Source: Bacillota bacterium
GTDB taxonomy: Bacteria; Bacillota; Clostridia; Oscillospirales; Ruminococcaceae
Reading direction: 5' to 3'
Length of the DNA stretch: 14,565 bases
Assembly (NCBI GenBank): GCA_023395695.1
Contig: JAEWYJ010000115.1
Span: 1-14,565, forward strand
The position numbers and the translations under genes are program-made. Below the pieces are notes generated by a model, which saw nothing but the letters and a program-made list of their open reading frames with translations, did not search any database and was not told the origin of the DNA. Positions 8,603 to 14,565 of this stretch are shown in pieces (the first letter of the stretch is position 1; each line of letters starts with the position of its first letter).

Positions 8603-8642
8603 GCTAAAGCTGTAACACCTCCGCCAGACAAAGTATGGTGCG
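8595..8642. repeat. 8-bp inverted repeat
   Basis: CGCACCAT (8595-8602) and ATGGTGCG (8635-8642) are exact complements separated by 32 nt, next to the tRNA terminator. Together with the hairpin at about 8481-8513 this makes the island structured. No known RNA family is recognised. Confidence 0.4.
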
Positions 8643-8645
8643 CAA

Positions 8646-8684
8646 AAAAACCGCTTAGGAAATTCTCATTCCTAAGCGGTTTTT
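8646..8684 (-). terminator. tRNA-fMet terminator
   Basis: Perfect 16-bp arms AAAAACCGCTTAGGAA and complement, a 7-nt loop and seven T on the minus strand follow immediately after the tRNA 3' end. It is T-rich on both strands, so it may be bidirectional. Confidence 0.88.
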
Positions 8685-8686
8685 GA

Positions 8687-8763
<77 letters not shown>

Positions 8764-8789
8764 ATATAGGTGCTCAAGTCAGCTTAATT

Positions 8790-8818
8790 ATATTAACACA
8801 TAGTATAAATGATTGCAA
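8790..8818 (-). promoter_or_regulatory. likely tRNA-fMet promoter
   Basis: On the minus strand, TTGCAA (8818-8813) is followed after 17 nt by TAATAT (8795-8790). An overlapping TATAAT at 8792-8787 would give a 20-nt spacer. Both hexamers are imperfect, but the position, some 30 nt before the mature tRNA, is right. Confidence 0.5.
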
Positions 8819-8827
8819 TAGGAAAAT

Positions 8828-8851
8828 TGAAATTCCCTGAAATTAATTTCA
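8828..8851. promoter_or_regulatory. TGAAATT repeat with 14-bp palindrome
   Basis: A perfect palindrome TGAAATT-AATTTCA (8838-8851) is preceded after 3 nt by another TGAAATT (8828-8834). It lies between the divergent tRNA and spoVAC genes, about 76 nt before the spoVAC start. It could be an operator or part of a sporulation promoter, or chance in AT-rich DNA. Confidence 0.3.
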
Positions 8852-8926
8852 AAAAAGAAGCATGGAACAATTTTTACATATTTTAAACTGCACAAGAAAC
8901 ACTATTAAATGAAAAGAGGTGCATTT

Positions 8927-9370
8927 ATGAAGATATCTAATCAGGATTATGATGAATTGGTAAAGGAGGCAACGCCCTCCTCAAAGGTGGCTATTACGCT
9001 GCCGTCCGCTTTTGTCATCGGCGGTGTTATCTGTGTCATCGGGCAGCTGCTGGCCGACGGTTACTCCGCTCTCGGCGTCGAACAGGCGCTCTGTCCGTCA
9101 GCGGCTTCCTGCACACTGGTTGTGCTGACGGCGCTGCTGACCGGTCTTGGCGTATTTGACAATATTGCCAAGCACGCGGGTGCAGGCACGCTGGTGCCGA
9201 TCACCGGTTTTGCAAATGCGGTCTCTTCCCCGGCGCTGGAATTTAAATCCGAAGGCATGGTGCTCGGTGTCGGTGCAAAAATGTTTATTATTGCAGGGCC
9301 GGTCATCGTTTACGGCGTTGGCGCCAGCGTTATATACGGGTTGATTATCTGGATATTTAAACTATATTAG
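8927..9370 (+). CDS. spoVAC: stage V sporulation protein AC
   Basis: A 147-aa integral membrane protein of the SpoVA family. It is part of the inner spore membrane channel that takes up calcium-dipicolinate during spore formation and releases it in germination; B. subtilis SpoVAC behaves as a mechanosensitive channel. Several hydrophobic segments are visible (about 22-43, 62-80 and 112-146), with the family stretches SAFVIGGVICVIGQLL and AGAGTLVPITGFANA. The start at 8927 is chosen over an ATG at 8909 because AGAGGTG lies 5 nt upstream. It is the first gene of a tight spoVAC-spoVAD-spoVAE operon. In such operons sigma-G drives expression; the best local match (TGAAAT at 8838, CATGGAA at 8861, 17 nt apart) is poor and I do not call it. 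Confidence 0.95.
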   Translation: MKISNQDYDELVKEATPSSKVAITLPSAFVIGGVICVIGQLLADGYSALGVEQALCPSAASCTLVVLTALLTGLGVFDNIAKHAGAGTLVPITGFANAVSSPALEFKSEGMVLGVGAKMFIIAGPVIVYGVGASVIYGLIIWIFKLY

Positions 9371-9379
9371 GAGCAAGCT

Positions 9380-10402
9380 ATGGCAAAAAAACAAGGAAAA
9401 CAAACGTATTTGGCTCAAAGCCCGCCGTCGGTGCGCGCCTTTGCCGCGGTAGGCAGCAAAAAAGAACTGGAAGGGCCACTGTCGGACTGCTTTGATATTC
9501 TTGAGCCCGACGCGACCTTCGGTCAAACCTCCTGGGAAAAAGCCGAAAGTCGCATGGTGACTATGGTGGCGGAGAAGGCGCTTCAAAAGGCTGCGCTTTC
9601 CCCCGCCGATATTGATTGTGTCTTTGCGGGGGATCTTTTAAACCAATGCATTGGTTCTACCTTTGGTCTGCGCGATATGGGCATGCCGCTGCTGGGGATC
9701 TATGGCGCCTGCTCCACAATGGCCGAGGGGCTGCTGCTCTCAACGCTGCTCGTCGATTCGGGCACCGCGGCACGGACACTGGCGGTAACCTCCTCCCACT
9801 TTTGCACAGCGGAACGCCAATATCGTTTTCCGCTGGAATACGGCTCGGTTCGCCCGCCTTCTGCCCAGTGGACGGCAACTGCAGCGGGCGCGGTGGTGCT
9901 CGAACAGGGTACCCAGCCCCCGTTTATACGCGCAGTCACCGTCGGCACTATTGAAGACAAGGGCGTGACCGACCAGAATAACATGGGGGCGGCAATGGCG
10001 CCGGCAGCAGCGCAAACCCTAAAGCAGTTTTTTGCGGATACGCAAAAAACGCCACAGGATTTTGACCTGATTGTCAGCGGCGACCTCGGCGCGGTTGGCG
10101 CCGATTTGATGACCCGGCTTTTAAAGCAGGAGGGCATTGACGTCAAATCCAAATATAATGACTGCGGGCTATTGCTTTACGACCGCGAAAAACAGGACGT
10201 GCATGCCGGGGCTTCAGGCTGCGGCTGCTCGGCCGCCGTGCTCTGTTCCTTTTTACTGCCGCGGCTGCGCGAGGGTAAGCTAAAAAATCTTTTGTTTATG
10301 GCAACGGGCGCGCTGCTTTCCCCCACCACCGTTCAGCAGAAGGAATCGATACCCGGCATTGCGCATTTAATATGGTTTTCTGCCGAAAAAGGAGGCAACT
10401 GA
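9380..10402 (+). CDS. spoVAD: stage V sporulation protein AD
   Basis: A 340-aa soluble SpoVA protein with a thiolase/ketosynthase fold. SpoVAD binds dipicolinic acid and works with SpoVAC and SpoVAE at the inner spore membrane. It carries the family motif LGIYGACSTMAEGL, with Cys111 at the position of the thiolase nucleophile, then SSHFCTAERQYRFPLEYG (138-155), and a C-terminal HAGASGCGCSA segment. Length is normal and no break is seen. It starts 9 nt after spoVAC, with TAGGAG as ribosome binding site, and ends 1 nt before the spoVAE start, so translation is probably coupled. Confidence 0.96.
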   Translation: MAKKQGKQTYLAQSPPSVRAFAAVGSKKELEGPLSDCFDILEPDATFGQTSWEKAESRMVTMVAEKALQKAALSPADIDCVFAGDLLNQCIGSTFGLRDMGMPLLGIYGACSTMAEGLLLSTLLVDSGTAARTLAVTSSHFCTAERQYRFPLEYGSVRPPSAQWTATAAGAVVLEQGTQPPFIRAVTVGTIEDKGVTDQNNMGAAMAPAAAQTLKQFFADTQKTPQDFDLIVSGDLGAVGADLMTRLLKQEGIDVKSKYNDCGLLLYDREKQDVHAGASGCGCSAAVLCSFLLPRLREGKLKNLLFMATGALLSPTTVQQKESIPGIAHLIWFSAEKGGN

Positions 10403-10403
10403 T

Positions 10404-10775
10404 ATGGGCGAAACGCTGATGTCCTATCTGCGGGCATTTTTGGTGGGCGGTGCAATCTGCCTGATCGGGCAGCTGCTCATTGACTATACCAAGCTGACGC
10501 CAGCGCGCATATTGGTCTCGTTTGTTGTCATCGGCGTTATTTTAGGGGGCTTGGGCTGGTACCAGCCGCTGATAGATTATGCAGGCGCGGGCGCCAGCGT
10601 GCCGTTAACCGGCTTTGGATCGCTGCTTGCCAAGGGTGTCCGGGAAGCTATGCGCGAGTATGGCTTCCTGGGGATATTCATGGGCGGGCTGACCGCAACG
10701 GCGGGGGGCATTACCGTCGCCATACTGGCGGGCCTGGCCATTTCGCTGGTGTTTAAGCCCGGCGATAAATCATAA
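10404..10775 (+). CDS. spoVAE: stage V sporulation protein AE (AEb type)
   Basis: A 123-aa hydrophobic SpoVA protein resembling SpoVAC in plan: AFLVGGAICLIGQLLID at the N-terminus, then DYAGAGASVPLTGFGSLLAKG, which parallels the AGAGTLVPITGF segment of SpoVAC, and a last membrane segment near 97-118. It is a component of the dipicolinate channel of the spore inner membrane. GGAGG is 8 nt before the ATG at 10404; an in-frame ATG five codons later is possible. It is the last gene of the operon. No spoVAA, AB, AEa or AF flanks it, which is the reduced C-D-E set common in clostridia. Confidence 0.95.
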   Translation: MGETLMSYLRAFLVGGAICLIGQLLIDYTKLTPARILVSFVVIGVILGGLGWYQPLIDYAGAGASVPLTGFGSLLAKGVREAMREYGFLGIFMGGLTATAGGITVAILAGLAISLVFKPGDKS

Positions 10776-10903
10776 GCACCCAAAGCGAACATCCCTTCCG
10801 GCTCCTGTGCGTCTGCCGGCCATACTCAGGCCAATAAGAAAACGGCGCGGGGTTGATGCGGATATTCATAATCGGCAAGACGAAGGGCACATTACAACGT
10901 ATT

Positions 10904-10941
10904 AAAAACGATATGGCCGCCGGGTTATCACCGGCGGCCAT
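10904..10941 (-). terminator. terminator of the 145-aa membrane protein gene
   Basis: On the minus strand, ATGGCCGCCGG and its complement form an 11-bp stem with a 7-nt loop, 43 nt after the stop. Four bases later comes TTTTT. The convergent spoVA operon may share the hairpin, but the plus side has no U-run. Confidence 0.7.
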
Positions 10942-10984
10942 GCTGTTATGTATCAGTGTTTAACCGCACAAGCGGTGTTTGTTG

Positions 10985-11422
10985 TTAATGCGCAATTGTC
11001 GCAACGGCCGTGGCATCGTCGATCATAACCGGCAGGTCTTCTCCCTCCGACGGCAAATCTTCTCCTTCCGGCGGCACCTCAGACATCTGCCCTTCTTCCG
11101 TACCCGGATCTGTTGCGGGCGGTTCCTCGCGGGTCATTGTAGTATAAAGCCAGACGCAGCACGCCGCCAGAATGCAGATAAACAGCACCTTGAGCTTGGG
11201 CGAAATAATATGATGCTTTTCAGGGTCGGGGTATTTTATCGAAGCATACATTTTGCCGACAATCATACCAACCACGGCGGCCACCGCAACCACGAGCAAA
11301 ATATGCAGCAGCACCTGCACCGGTGCCGGCAGTTTGTCTACCAACTGGGAAAGCATATTCCCCTTTTCCCCCATTGCGGCCCCATCCATCCCGTCGCCGC
11401 CCATTGCAATACCGTAGCCCAT
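10985..11422 (-). CDS. two-TM membrane protein with acidic tail, unknown
   Basis: A 145-aa protein that I do not recognise. The N-terminus is glycine- and methionine-rich (MGYGIAMGGDGMDGAAMG). Two membrane segments follow, about 36-56 (VLLHILLVVAVAAVVGMIVG) and 78-94 (KVLFICILAACCVWLY), separated by a short basic/histidine loop (YPDPEKHH). The last 50 residues are acidic and proline-rich, with a tandem EGEDLP repeat (119-124 and 126-131). GGAGG lies 8 nt before the ATG, so translation is well supported. It probably forms an operon with a 44-aa Cys-rich ORF that ends 27 nt upstream, divergent from glyA. The function is unknown; an envelope or sporulation role would be a guess. Confidence 0.75.
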   Translation of the reverse strand: MGYGIAMGGDGMDGAAMGEKGNMLSQLVDKLPAPVQVLLHILLVVAVAAVVGMIVGKMYASIKYPDPEKHHIISPKLKVLFICILAACCVWLYTTMTREEPPATDPGTEEGQMSEVPPEGEDLPSEGEDLPVMIDDATAVATIAH

Positions 11423-11449
11423 GCTTATATCCTCCGTCGCTTATTTCTT

Positions 11450-11584
11450 TTAATTCATGCACCCGCAGCACGCGGTGTGCCCATATTCCAGCATGGCCGT
11501 TGAGCCTTGCAGAATTTCGCATTCCTTATCTATAGGTGTGTTGTTTGGCACGTTTTGTTTCGTGCCACAGGGAGATTTTTTCAT
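11450..11584 (-). CDS. candidate 44-aa Cys-rich peptide, unknown
   Basis: An ATG at 11584 opens 44 codons ending TAA. The peptide starts MKKSPCGTKQNVPNN, carries KECEILQG in the middle and ends HTACCGCMN, with five cysteines (6, 22, 39, 40 and 42). It lies 27 nt upstream of, and on the same strand as, the 145-aa membrane protein gene. The upstream AGAGAA is a weak ribosome binding site, and a GTG at codon 12 is another possible start. The frame is short enough to be open by chance. The clustered C-terminal cysteines suggest metal binding, disulphides or a modified peptide, but none of these is shown. I do not recognise a family. Confidence 0.35.
   Translation of the reverse strand: MKKSPCGTKQNVPNNTPIDKECEILQGSTAMLEYGHTACCGCMN
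11546..11567. repeat. 7-bp inverted repeat upstream of glyA
   Basis: TGGCACG and CGTGCCA surround an 8-nt T-rich spacer, about 36 nt before the glyA -35 element and inside the candidate small ORF. It could be an operator between the divergent genes or a hairpin in the small ORF transcript. Confidence 0.35.
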
Positions 11585-11602
11585 TTTTGCAGTTCTCTGC
11601 GG

Positions 11603-11632
11603 TTGATTTTTGGTCTCCTGATAGGCTATACT
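11603..11632 (+). promoter_or_regulatory. glyA promoter
   Basis: TTGATT (11603-11608), an 18-nt spacer and TATACT (11627-11632). The start near 11639 gives a leader of about 34 nt. The fit to sigma-A is fair. Confidence 0.65.
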
Positions 11633-11672
11633 GACATCATATCACGGAAAAGCGGAAAGGGGAATAACAAAA

Positions 11673-12923
11673 ATGTACAGCGAAATGATGGATACCATAG
11701 GCTTTGTCTCACAAGCCGATCCCGAGGTCGGCCAGGCAATGGCCAAAGAGCTTAAGCGCCAGCAGCGCAACATTGAACTGATTGCGAGTGAAAACCTGGT
11801 CTCTCCGGCAATTATGGCCGCAATGGGCTCGGTGCTCACCAATAAATATGCCGAAGGCTACCCCGGCAAGCGCTATTATGGCGGCTGTGAATGTGTCGAT
11901 ATTGTTGAGGATATCGCGCGCGAGCGCGCCTGCAGGCTGTTTGGGGCCGAGCACGCCAACGTTCAGCCGCACTCGGGCGCACAGGCCAACGAGGCGGTCT
12001 ATTTTGCGCTGGTCAACGTCGGCGACACAGTGCTGGGCATGAGCCTTGCCAATGGCGGCCATTTAACCCACGGCTCCCCGGTAAACTTTTCCGGCAAGCA
12101 CTACAACATGGTTTCTTACGGGCTGGATCAAAACGGCTACATTGACTACGACGCCGTCCGTGCATTGGCTCTCCTGCATAAACCCAAGATGATTATTGCA
12201 GGGGCGTCGGCCTATCCGCGCGAAATACGCTTCGACCGCTTTGCCGAAATCGCCAAGGAAGCGGGCGCTTATCTGTTTGTGGATATGGCCCACATCGCCG
12301 GCCTGGTTGCCGCGGGGCAGCACATGTCCCCCATTCCCTATGCCGACGTCGTCACAACGACCACCCACAAAACGCTGCGTGGCCCGCGTGGCGGCATGAT
12401 TCTCTGCAAAAAGGAGCTGGCCCAAAAAATTGATAAGGCCATTTTTCCGGGCACACAGGGCGGTCCGCTGGAGCATATTATCGCCGCCAAGGCTGTCTGC
12501 TTTGGCGAGGCAATGACCGATGCTTTTAAAGTCTATACTGAGCAGACCGTTAAAAACGCCAAGGCGCTGGCTGCCGAGTTTGCGCGTCTGGGCGTCAATA
12601 TGGTATCGGGCGGGACCGATAACCACCTGATGCTGATCGACCTGCAAAACCTTGGCATTACCGGCAAGGAACTGGAGCACCGTCTGGACGAGGTTTATAT
12701 TACCGTCAACAAAAATGCCGTTCCCAACGACCCGCAAAGCCCGTTTGTCACCAGCGGCGTGCGCGTCGGCACCCCCGCCGTAACCACCCGCGGCTTTAAG
12801 GAGGCGGAGATGGCGCTGATCGCTAACTGGATTTACCGCACCGCCACCGACTTTGAGTCCACCGCCGCTCAGACCCGCAGGGAAGTCGAAGCGCTGTGCG
12901 CAAAGTTCCCGCTTTATCAGTAA
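11673..12923 (+). CDS. glyA: serine hydroxymethyltransferase
   Basis: A 416-aa PLP enzyme that interconverts serine and tetrahydrofolate with glycine and methylene-tetrahydrofolate, the main source of one-carbon units. It carries ELIASEN (35-41), [17 protein letters not shown] with the PLP/folate tyrosines (59 and 69), [24 protein letters not shown], the PLP-ring residues Asp204 and His207 in [12 protein letters not shown], the Schiff-base Lys233 in [25 protein letters not shown], and the carboxylate Arg in [10 protein letters not shown]. Length and active site are normal. A minor oddity is Cys74 in GGCECVD, where an aromatic residue or His is common. AAAGGGG lies about 10 nt before the ATG. 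It is monocistronic, with a promoter at 11603 and a hairpin at 13024. Confidence 0.97.
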   Translation: MYSEMMDTIGFVSQADPEVGQAMAKELKRQQRNIELIASENLVSPAIMAAMGSVLTNKYAEGYPGKRYYGGCECVDIVEDIARERACRLFGAEHANVQPHSGAQANEAVYFALVNVGDTVLGMSLANGGHLTHGSPVNFSGKHYNMVSYGLDQNGYIDYDAVRALALLHKPKMIIAGASAYPREIRFDRFAEIAKEAGAYLFVDMAHIAGLVAAGQHMSPIPYADVVTTTTHKTLRGPRGGMILCKKELAQKIDKAIFPGTQGGPLEHIIAAKAVCFGEAMTDAFKVYTEQTVKNAKALAAEFARLGVNMVSGGTDNHLMLIDLQNLGITGKELEHRLDEVYITVNKNAVPNDPQSPFVTSGVRVGTPAVTTRGFKEAEMALIANWIYRTATDFESTAAQTRREVEALCAKFPLYQ

Positions 12924-13121
12924 ACAGATTTTTATTAGAGGAACGATAAGACGCCGCCAAAAATTCGTCGCAACTGAACCGTTTTTTGGTCTGCTGCGAC
13001 CGGTATTTTGATTCGATTCTTTGGCCGTCGCGGAATTTTAACGATTCCGCGACGGCTTCGGCTTTGTTATATATAGTCAAACCATAAAAGGCTGTTCTGC
13101 TTCTGAATTGCTTGACCGCAA
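12924..13121. other. glyA-rarA intergenic stretch
   Basis: Apart from the glyA hairpin, nothing coding is visible. GTCGCAACTG and GCTGCGACC segments near 12968-13000 are roughly complementary and could form an extra weak stem on the glyA 3' end. Confidence 0.4.
13024..13056 (+). terminator. glyA terminator hairpin
   Basis: A perfect 13-bp stem, GCCGTCGCGGAAT with its complement, and a 7-nt loop, about 100 nt after the glyA stop. It is followed by TTCGGCTTTGTT rather than a clean U-run, so termination may be moderate. Confidence 0.6.
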
Positions 13122-13150
13122 TAGACAACAGGTACTTTTTGCGCTACAAT
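13122..13150 (+). promoter_or_regulatory. rarA promoter
   Basis: TAGACA (13122-13127), exactly 17 nt, then TACAAT (13145-13150). Each hexamer is one base off consensus. The leader to the rarA start is about 126 nt and can form an AAACGCA/TGCGTTT hairpin near 13197-13222. Confidence 0.75.
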
Positions 13151-13282
13151 AAAATTGTATTTGCCGCATCTTTCGGTGCATTTAAAACCGATATCAAAAC
13201 GCATAAGCCTGCCTGCGTTTATCTGGCTTACAACCGGGCGTCCCTTGGACGGCACCGGTAATATACAGGAGGAAAATTTGTT

Positions 13283-14533
13283 ATGAGTGAGCCGCTTGCC
13301 GCCCTGCTGCGCCCTAAAACGCTCGATGAGGTTGTCGGCCAGCGCCACCTGCTGGCGCCGGGCGCCGTGCTGCGGGGTATTGTGGATAGCGGACGCATTC
13401 CCAACCTGATCTTTTACGGCCCCTCCGGCGTGGGCAAAACCACGGTGGCACGCATTATTGCCGCCTCAACCGGCAAGCTTCTGCGGCATCTCAACGGCAC
13501 CACCTGCGGCACTGCCGACCTCAAGGAGGTGTTCGAGGCACGCGACACAATCTCGGGCTACAACGGCATTCTGCTTTATCTGGACGAGATTCAATACCTT
13601 AACAAAAAGCAGCAGCAGACGCTGCTGGAATATATTGAGGACGGCAGCGTTACGCTCATTGCCTCCACGACAGAAAATCCGTATTTCTATGTTTACGGCG
13701 CGGTGCTTTCGCGCTGCACGGTGTTTGAATTTAAGTCCGTGCCGCCGCAGGAGGTTAAGCGCGCCGTGCTGCGGGCCTTTGAAAAAGCAGGCGAGCAGTA
13801 CGGGCAAGCCATAACGCTGGAAGAGGGTGCAGCCGACTACATTGCTTCAAGCTGCGGCGGTGACGTGCGTAAGGCACTTAACGCCGTGGAGGCGCTGTCA
13901 CTGGCCTGCGCCGACGGGCATATGACGCTTGCGGCCGCGCAGGCGGTGTCGCAGCGCTCGGCCATGCGGTACGACCGCGACGGGGATGCGCATTACGATA
14001 TTCTGTCGGCCTTTCAAAAGTCGCTGCGCGGCTCGGACGAAAATGCGGCGCTGCATTATCTGGCGCGGCTGCTCGAAGCGGGCGATCTGATTTCCGCCTG
14101 CCGGCGTTTGCTGGTATGCGCCGCCGAAGACGTCGGGCTGGCCTGGCCGCAGATTATTCCGATTGTCAAGGCCTGTGTCGATTCCGCCATGCAGCTCGGT
14201 CTGCCGGAGGCGCGCATTCCACTGGCAAATGCCGTCATTCTGGTGGCAACCAGCCCAAAATCCAATACCGCTGTCTGCGCAATTGACGCCGCTATGCGGG
14301 ATATCGGGCATGGCAAGGGCGGAGATATTCCCGATTCCCTGCGCGACGGCCACTATGAGGGCGCCAAAAAGCTTGGGCATGCCGGCGGCTACCGCTACCC
14401 GCACGATTTTGGCGGCTGGGTCGCACAGCAATACCTGCCCGACGCCATTAAGAGCAGCGTGTATTACGCCTTCGGCAACAATAAAACCGAGCAGGCAGCA
14501 CTGGCCTTCCGCAAAAAGCAGCGCGGAGAATAA
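13283..14533 (+). CDS. rarA: replication-associated recombination protein A (AAA+ ATPase)
   Basis: A 416-aa RarA/MgsA (Mgs1/WRNIP1) family AAA+ ATPase, which acts at stalled or damaged replication forks and is related to clamp-loader subunits. PLAALLRPKTLDEVVGQRHLL opens the protein (written here in two halves: PLAALLRPKTL and DEVVGQRHLL). Walker A is GPSGVGKT (46-53), Walker B is LLYLDE (97-102), sensor 1 is ASTTENP, and the arginine finger is Arg144 in LSRC. Sensor 2 is GGDVRKALNA, and the C-terminal tetramerisation domain has AAEDVGLAWPQ, PLANAVI and GGYRYPHDFGGW. The segment after Walker B reads IQYLNKKQQQTLLEYIEDG where most RarA have IHRFNKxQQD, so this is a diverged clostridial form. 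AGGAGG lies about 11 nt before the ATG. The stop is inside the window. Confidence 0.94.
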   Translation: MSEPLAALLRPKTLDEVVGQRHLLAPGAVLRGIVDSGRIPNLIFYGPSGVGKTTVARIIAASTGKLLRHLNGTTCGTADLKEVFEARDTISGYNGILLYLDEIQYLNKKQQQTLLEYIEDGSVTLIASTTENPYFYVYGAVLSRCTVFEFKSVPPQEVKRAVLRAFEKAGEQYGQAITLEEGAADYIASSCGGDVRKALNAVEALSLACADGHMTLAAAQAVSQRSAMRYDRDGDAHYDILSAFQKSLRGSDENAALHYLARLLEAGDLISACRRLLVCAAEDVGLAWPQIIPIVKACVDSAMQLGLPEARIPLANAVILVATSPKSNTAVCAIDAAMRDIGHGKGGDIPDSLRDGHYEGAKKLGHAGGYRYPHDFGGWVAQQYLPDAIKSSVYYAFGNNKTEQAALAFRKKQRGE

Positions 14534-14565
14534 GTTTGGGCGCCGGTCTTTATTCGCTTTTTGGT

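Noticed and set aside
8838-8867. Sigma-G promoter TGAAAT-17-CATGGAA before spoVAC
   Set aside because: The -10 matches too few consensus positions (CATnnTA) to call.
11895-11900. Cys74 in GlyA (GGCECVD) as an inactivating change
   Set aside because: This position varies between aromatic residues and His in the family and is not a known catalytic residue; all catalytic residues are intact.

Overview
The window looks like chromosomal DNA of an endospore-forming, anaerobic Firmicute, most likely a moderately GC-rich clostridium (Oscillospiraceae/Ruminococcaceae-like). This is inferred from a spoVAC-spoVAD-spoVAE cluster, a DapL-type diaminopimelate aminotransferase, a T-box leader in front of ilvB, strong AGGAGG ribosome binding sites and consensus sigma-A promoters. 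I see no insertion sequence, prophage gene, CRISPR array or integrase, so this is mostly a core-gene region.

Layout. Bases 1-189 hold nothing I can support. On the minus strand follow dapL (261-1442; strong promoter about 410 nt upstream and a terminator), ilvC (2002-2997) and ilvB (3163-4827), the last behind a complete T-box riboswitch and a TTGACA/TATAAT promoter, and then a secreted lipoprotein with FMN-binding and fumarate-reductase-like domains (5504-7282). A divergent promoter region separates this from murI (plus, 7560-8354). A structured 170-nt stretch lies between two terminators, followed by initiator tRNA-fMet (minus) and the plus-strand spoVAC-AD-AE operon. A minus-strand pair follows: a candidate 44-aa Cys-rich peptide and a 145-aa two-TM membrane protein. 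It is divergent from glyA (plus). The window ends with rarA (plus).

Function. dapL supplies diaminopimelate and murI supplies D-glutamate, both for peptidoglycan; diaminopimelate also feeds lysine synthesis. ilvB and ilvC are the first two steps of branched-chain amino acid synthesis. The spoVA proteins move dipicolinic acid into and out of the spore. glyA makes one-carbon units, and rarA acts at stalled replication forks.

The most remarkable observation is in ilvC. The gene is intact and well conserved, yet the two residues that should be the invariant metal-binding Asp and Glu (family motif ETDLFGEQ) are both Ala (ETALFGAQ, residues 191 and 195). Each is one base away from the canonical codon. 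If real, this reductoisomerase should be inactive or repurposed. The ilvB-ilvC pair also lacks the usual ilvN between them. Other items worth a look are the Cys-rich small ORF with its membrane-protein neighbour, the structured island at 8477-8645, the long dapL leader, and a TGAAATT repeat/palindrome between the tRNA and spoVAC.
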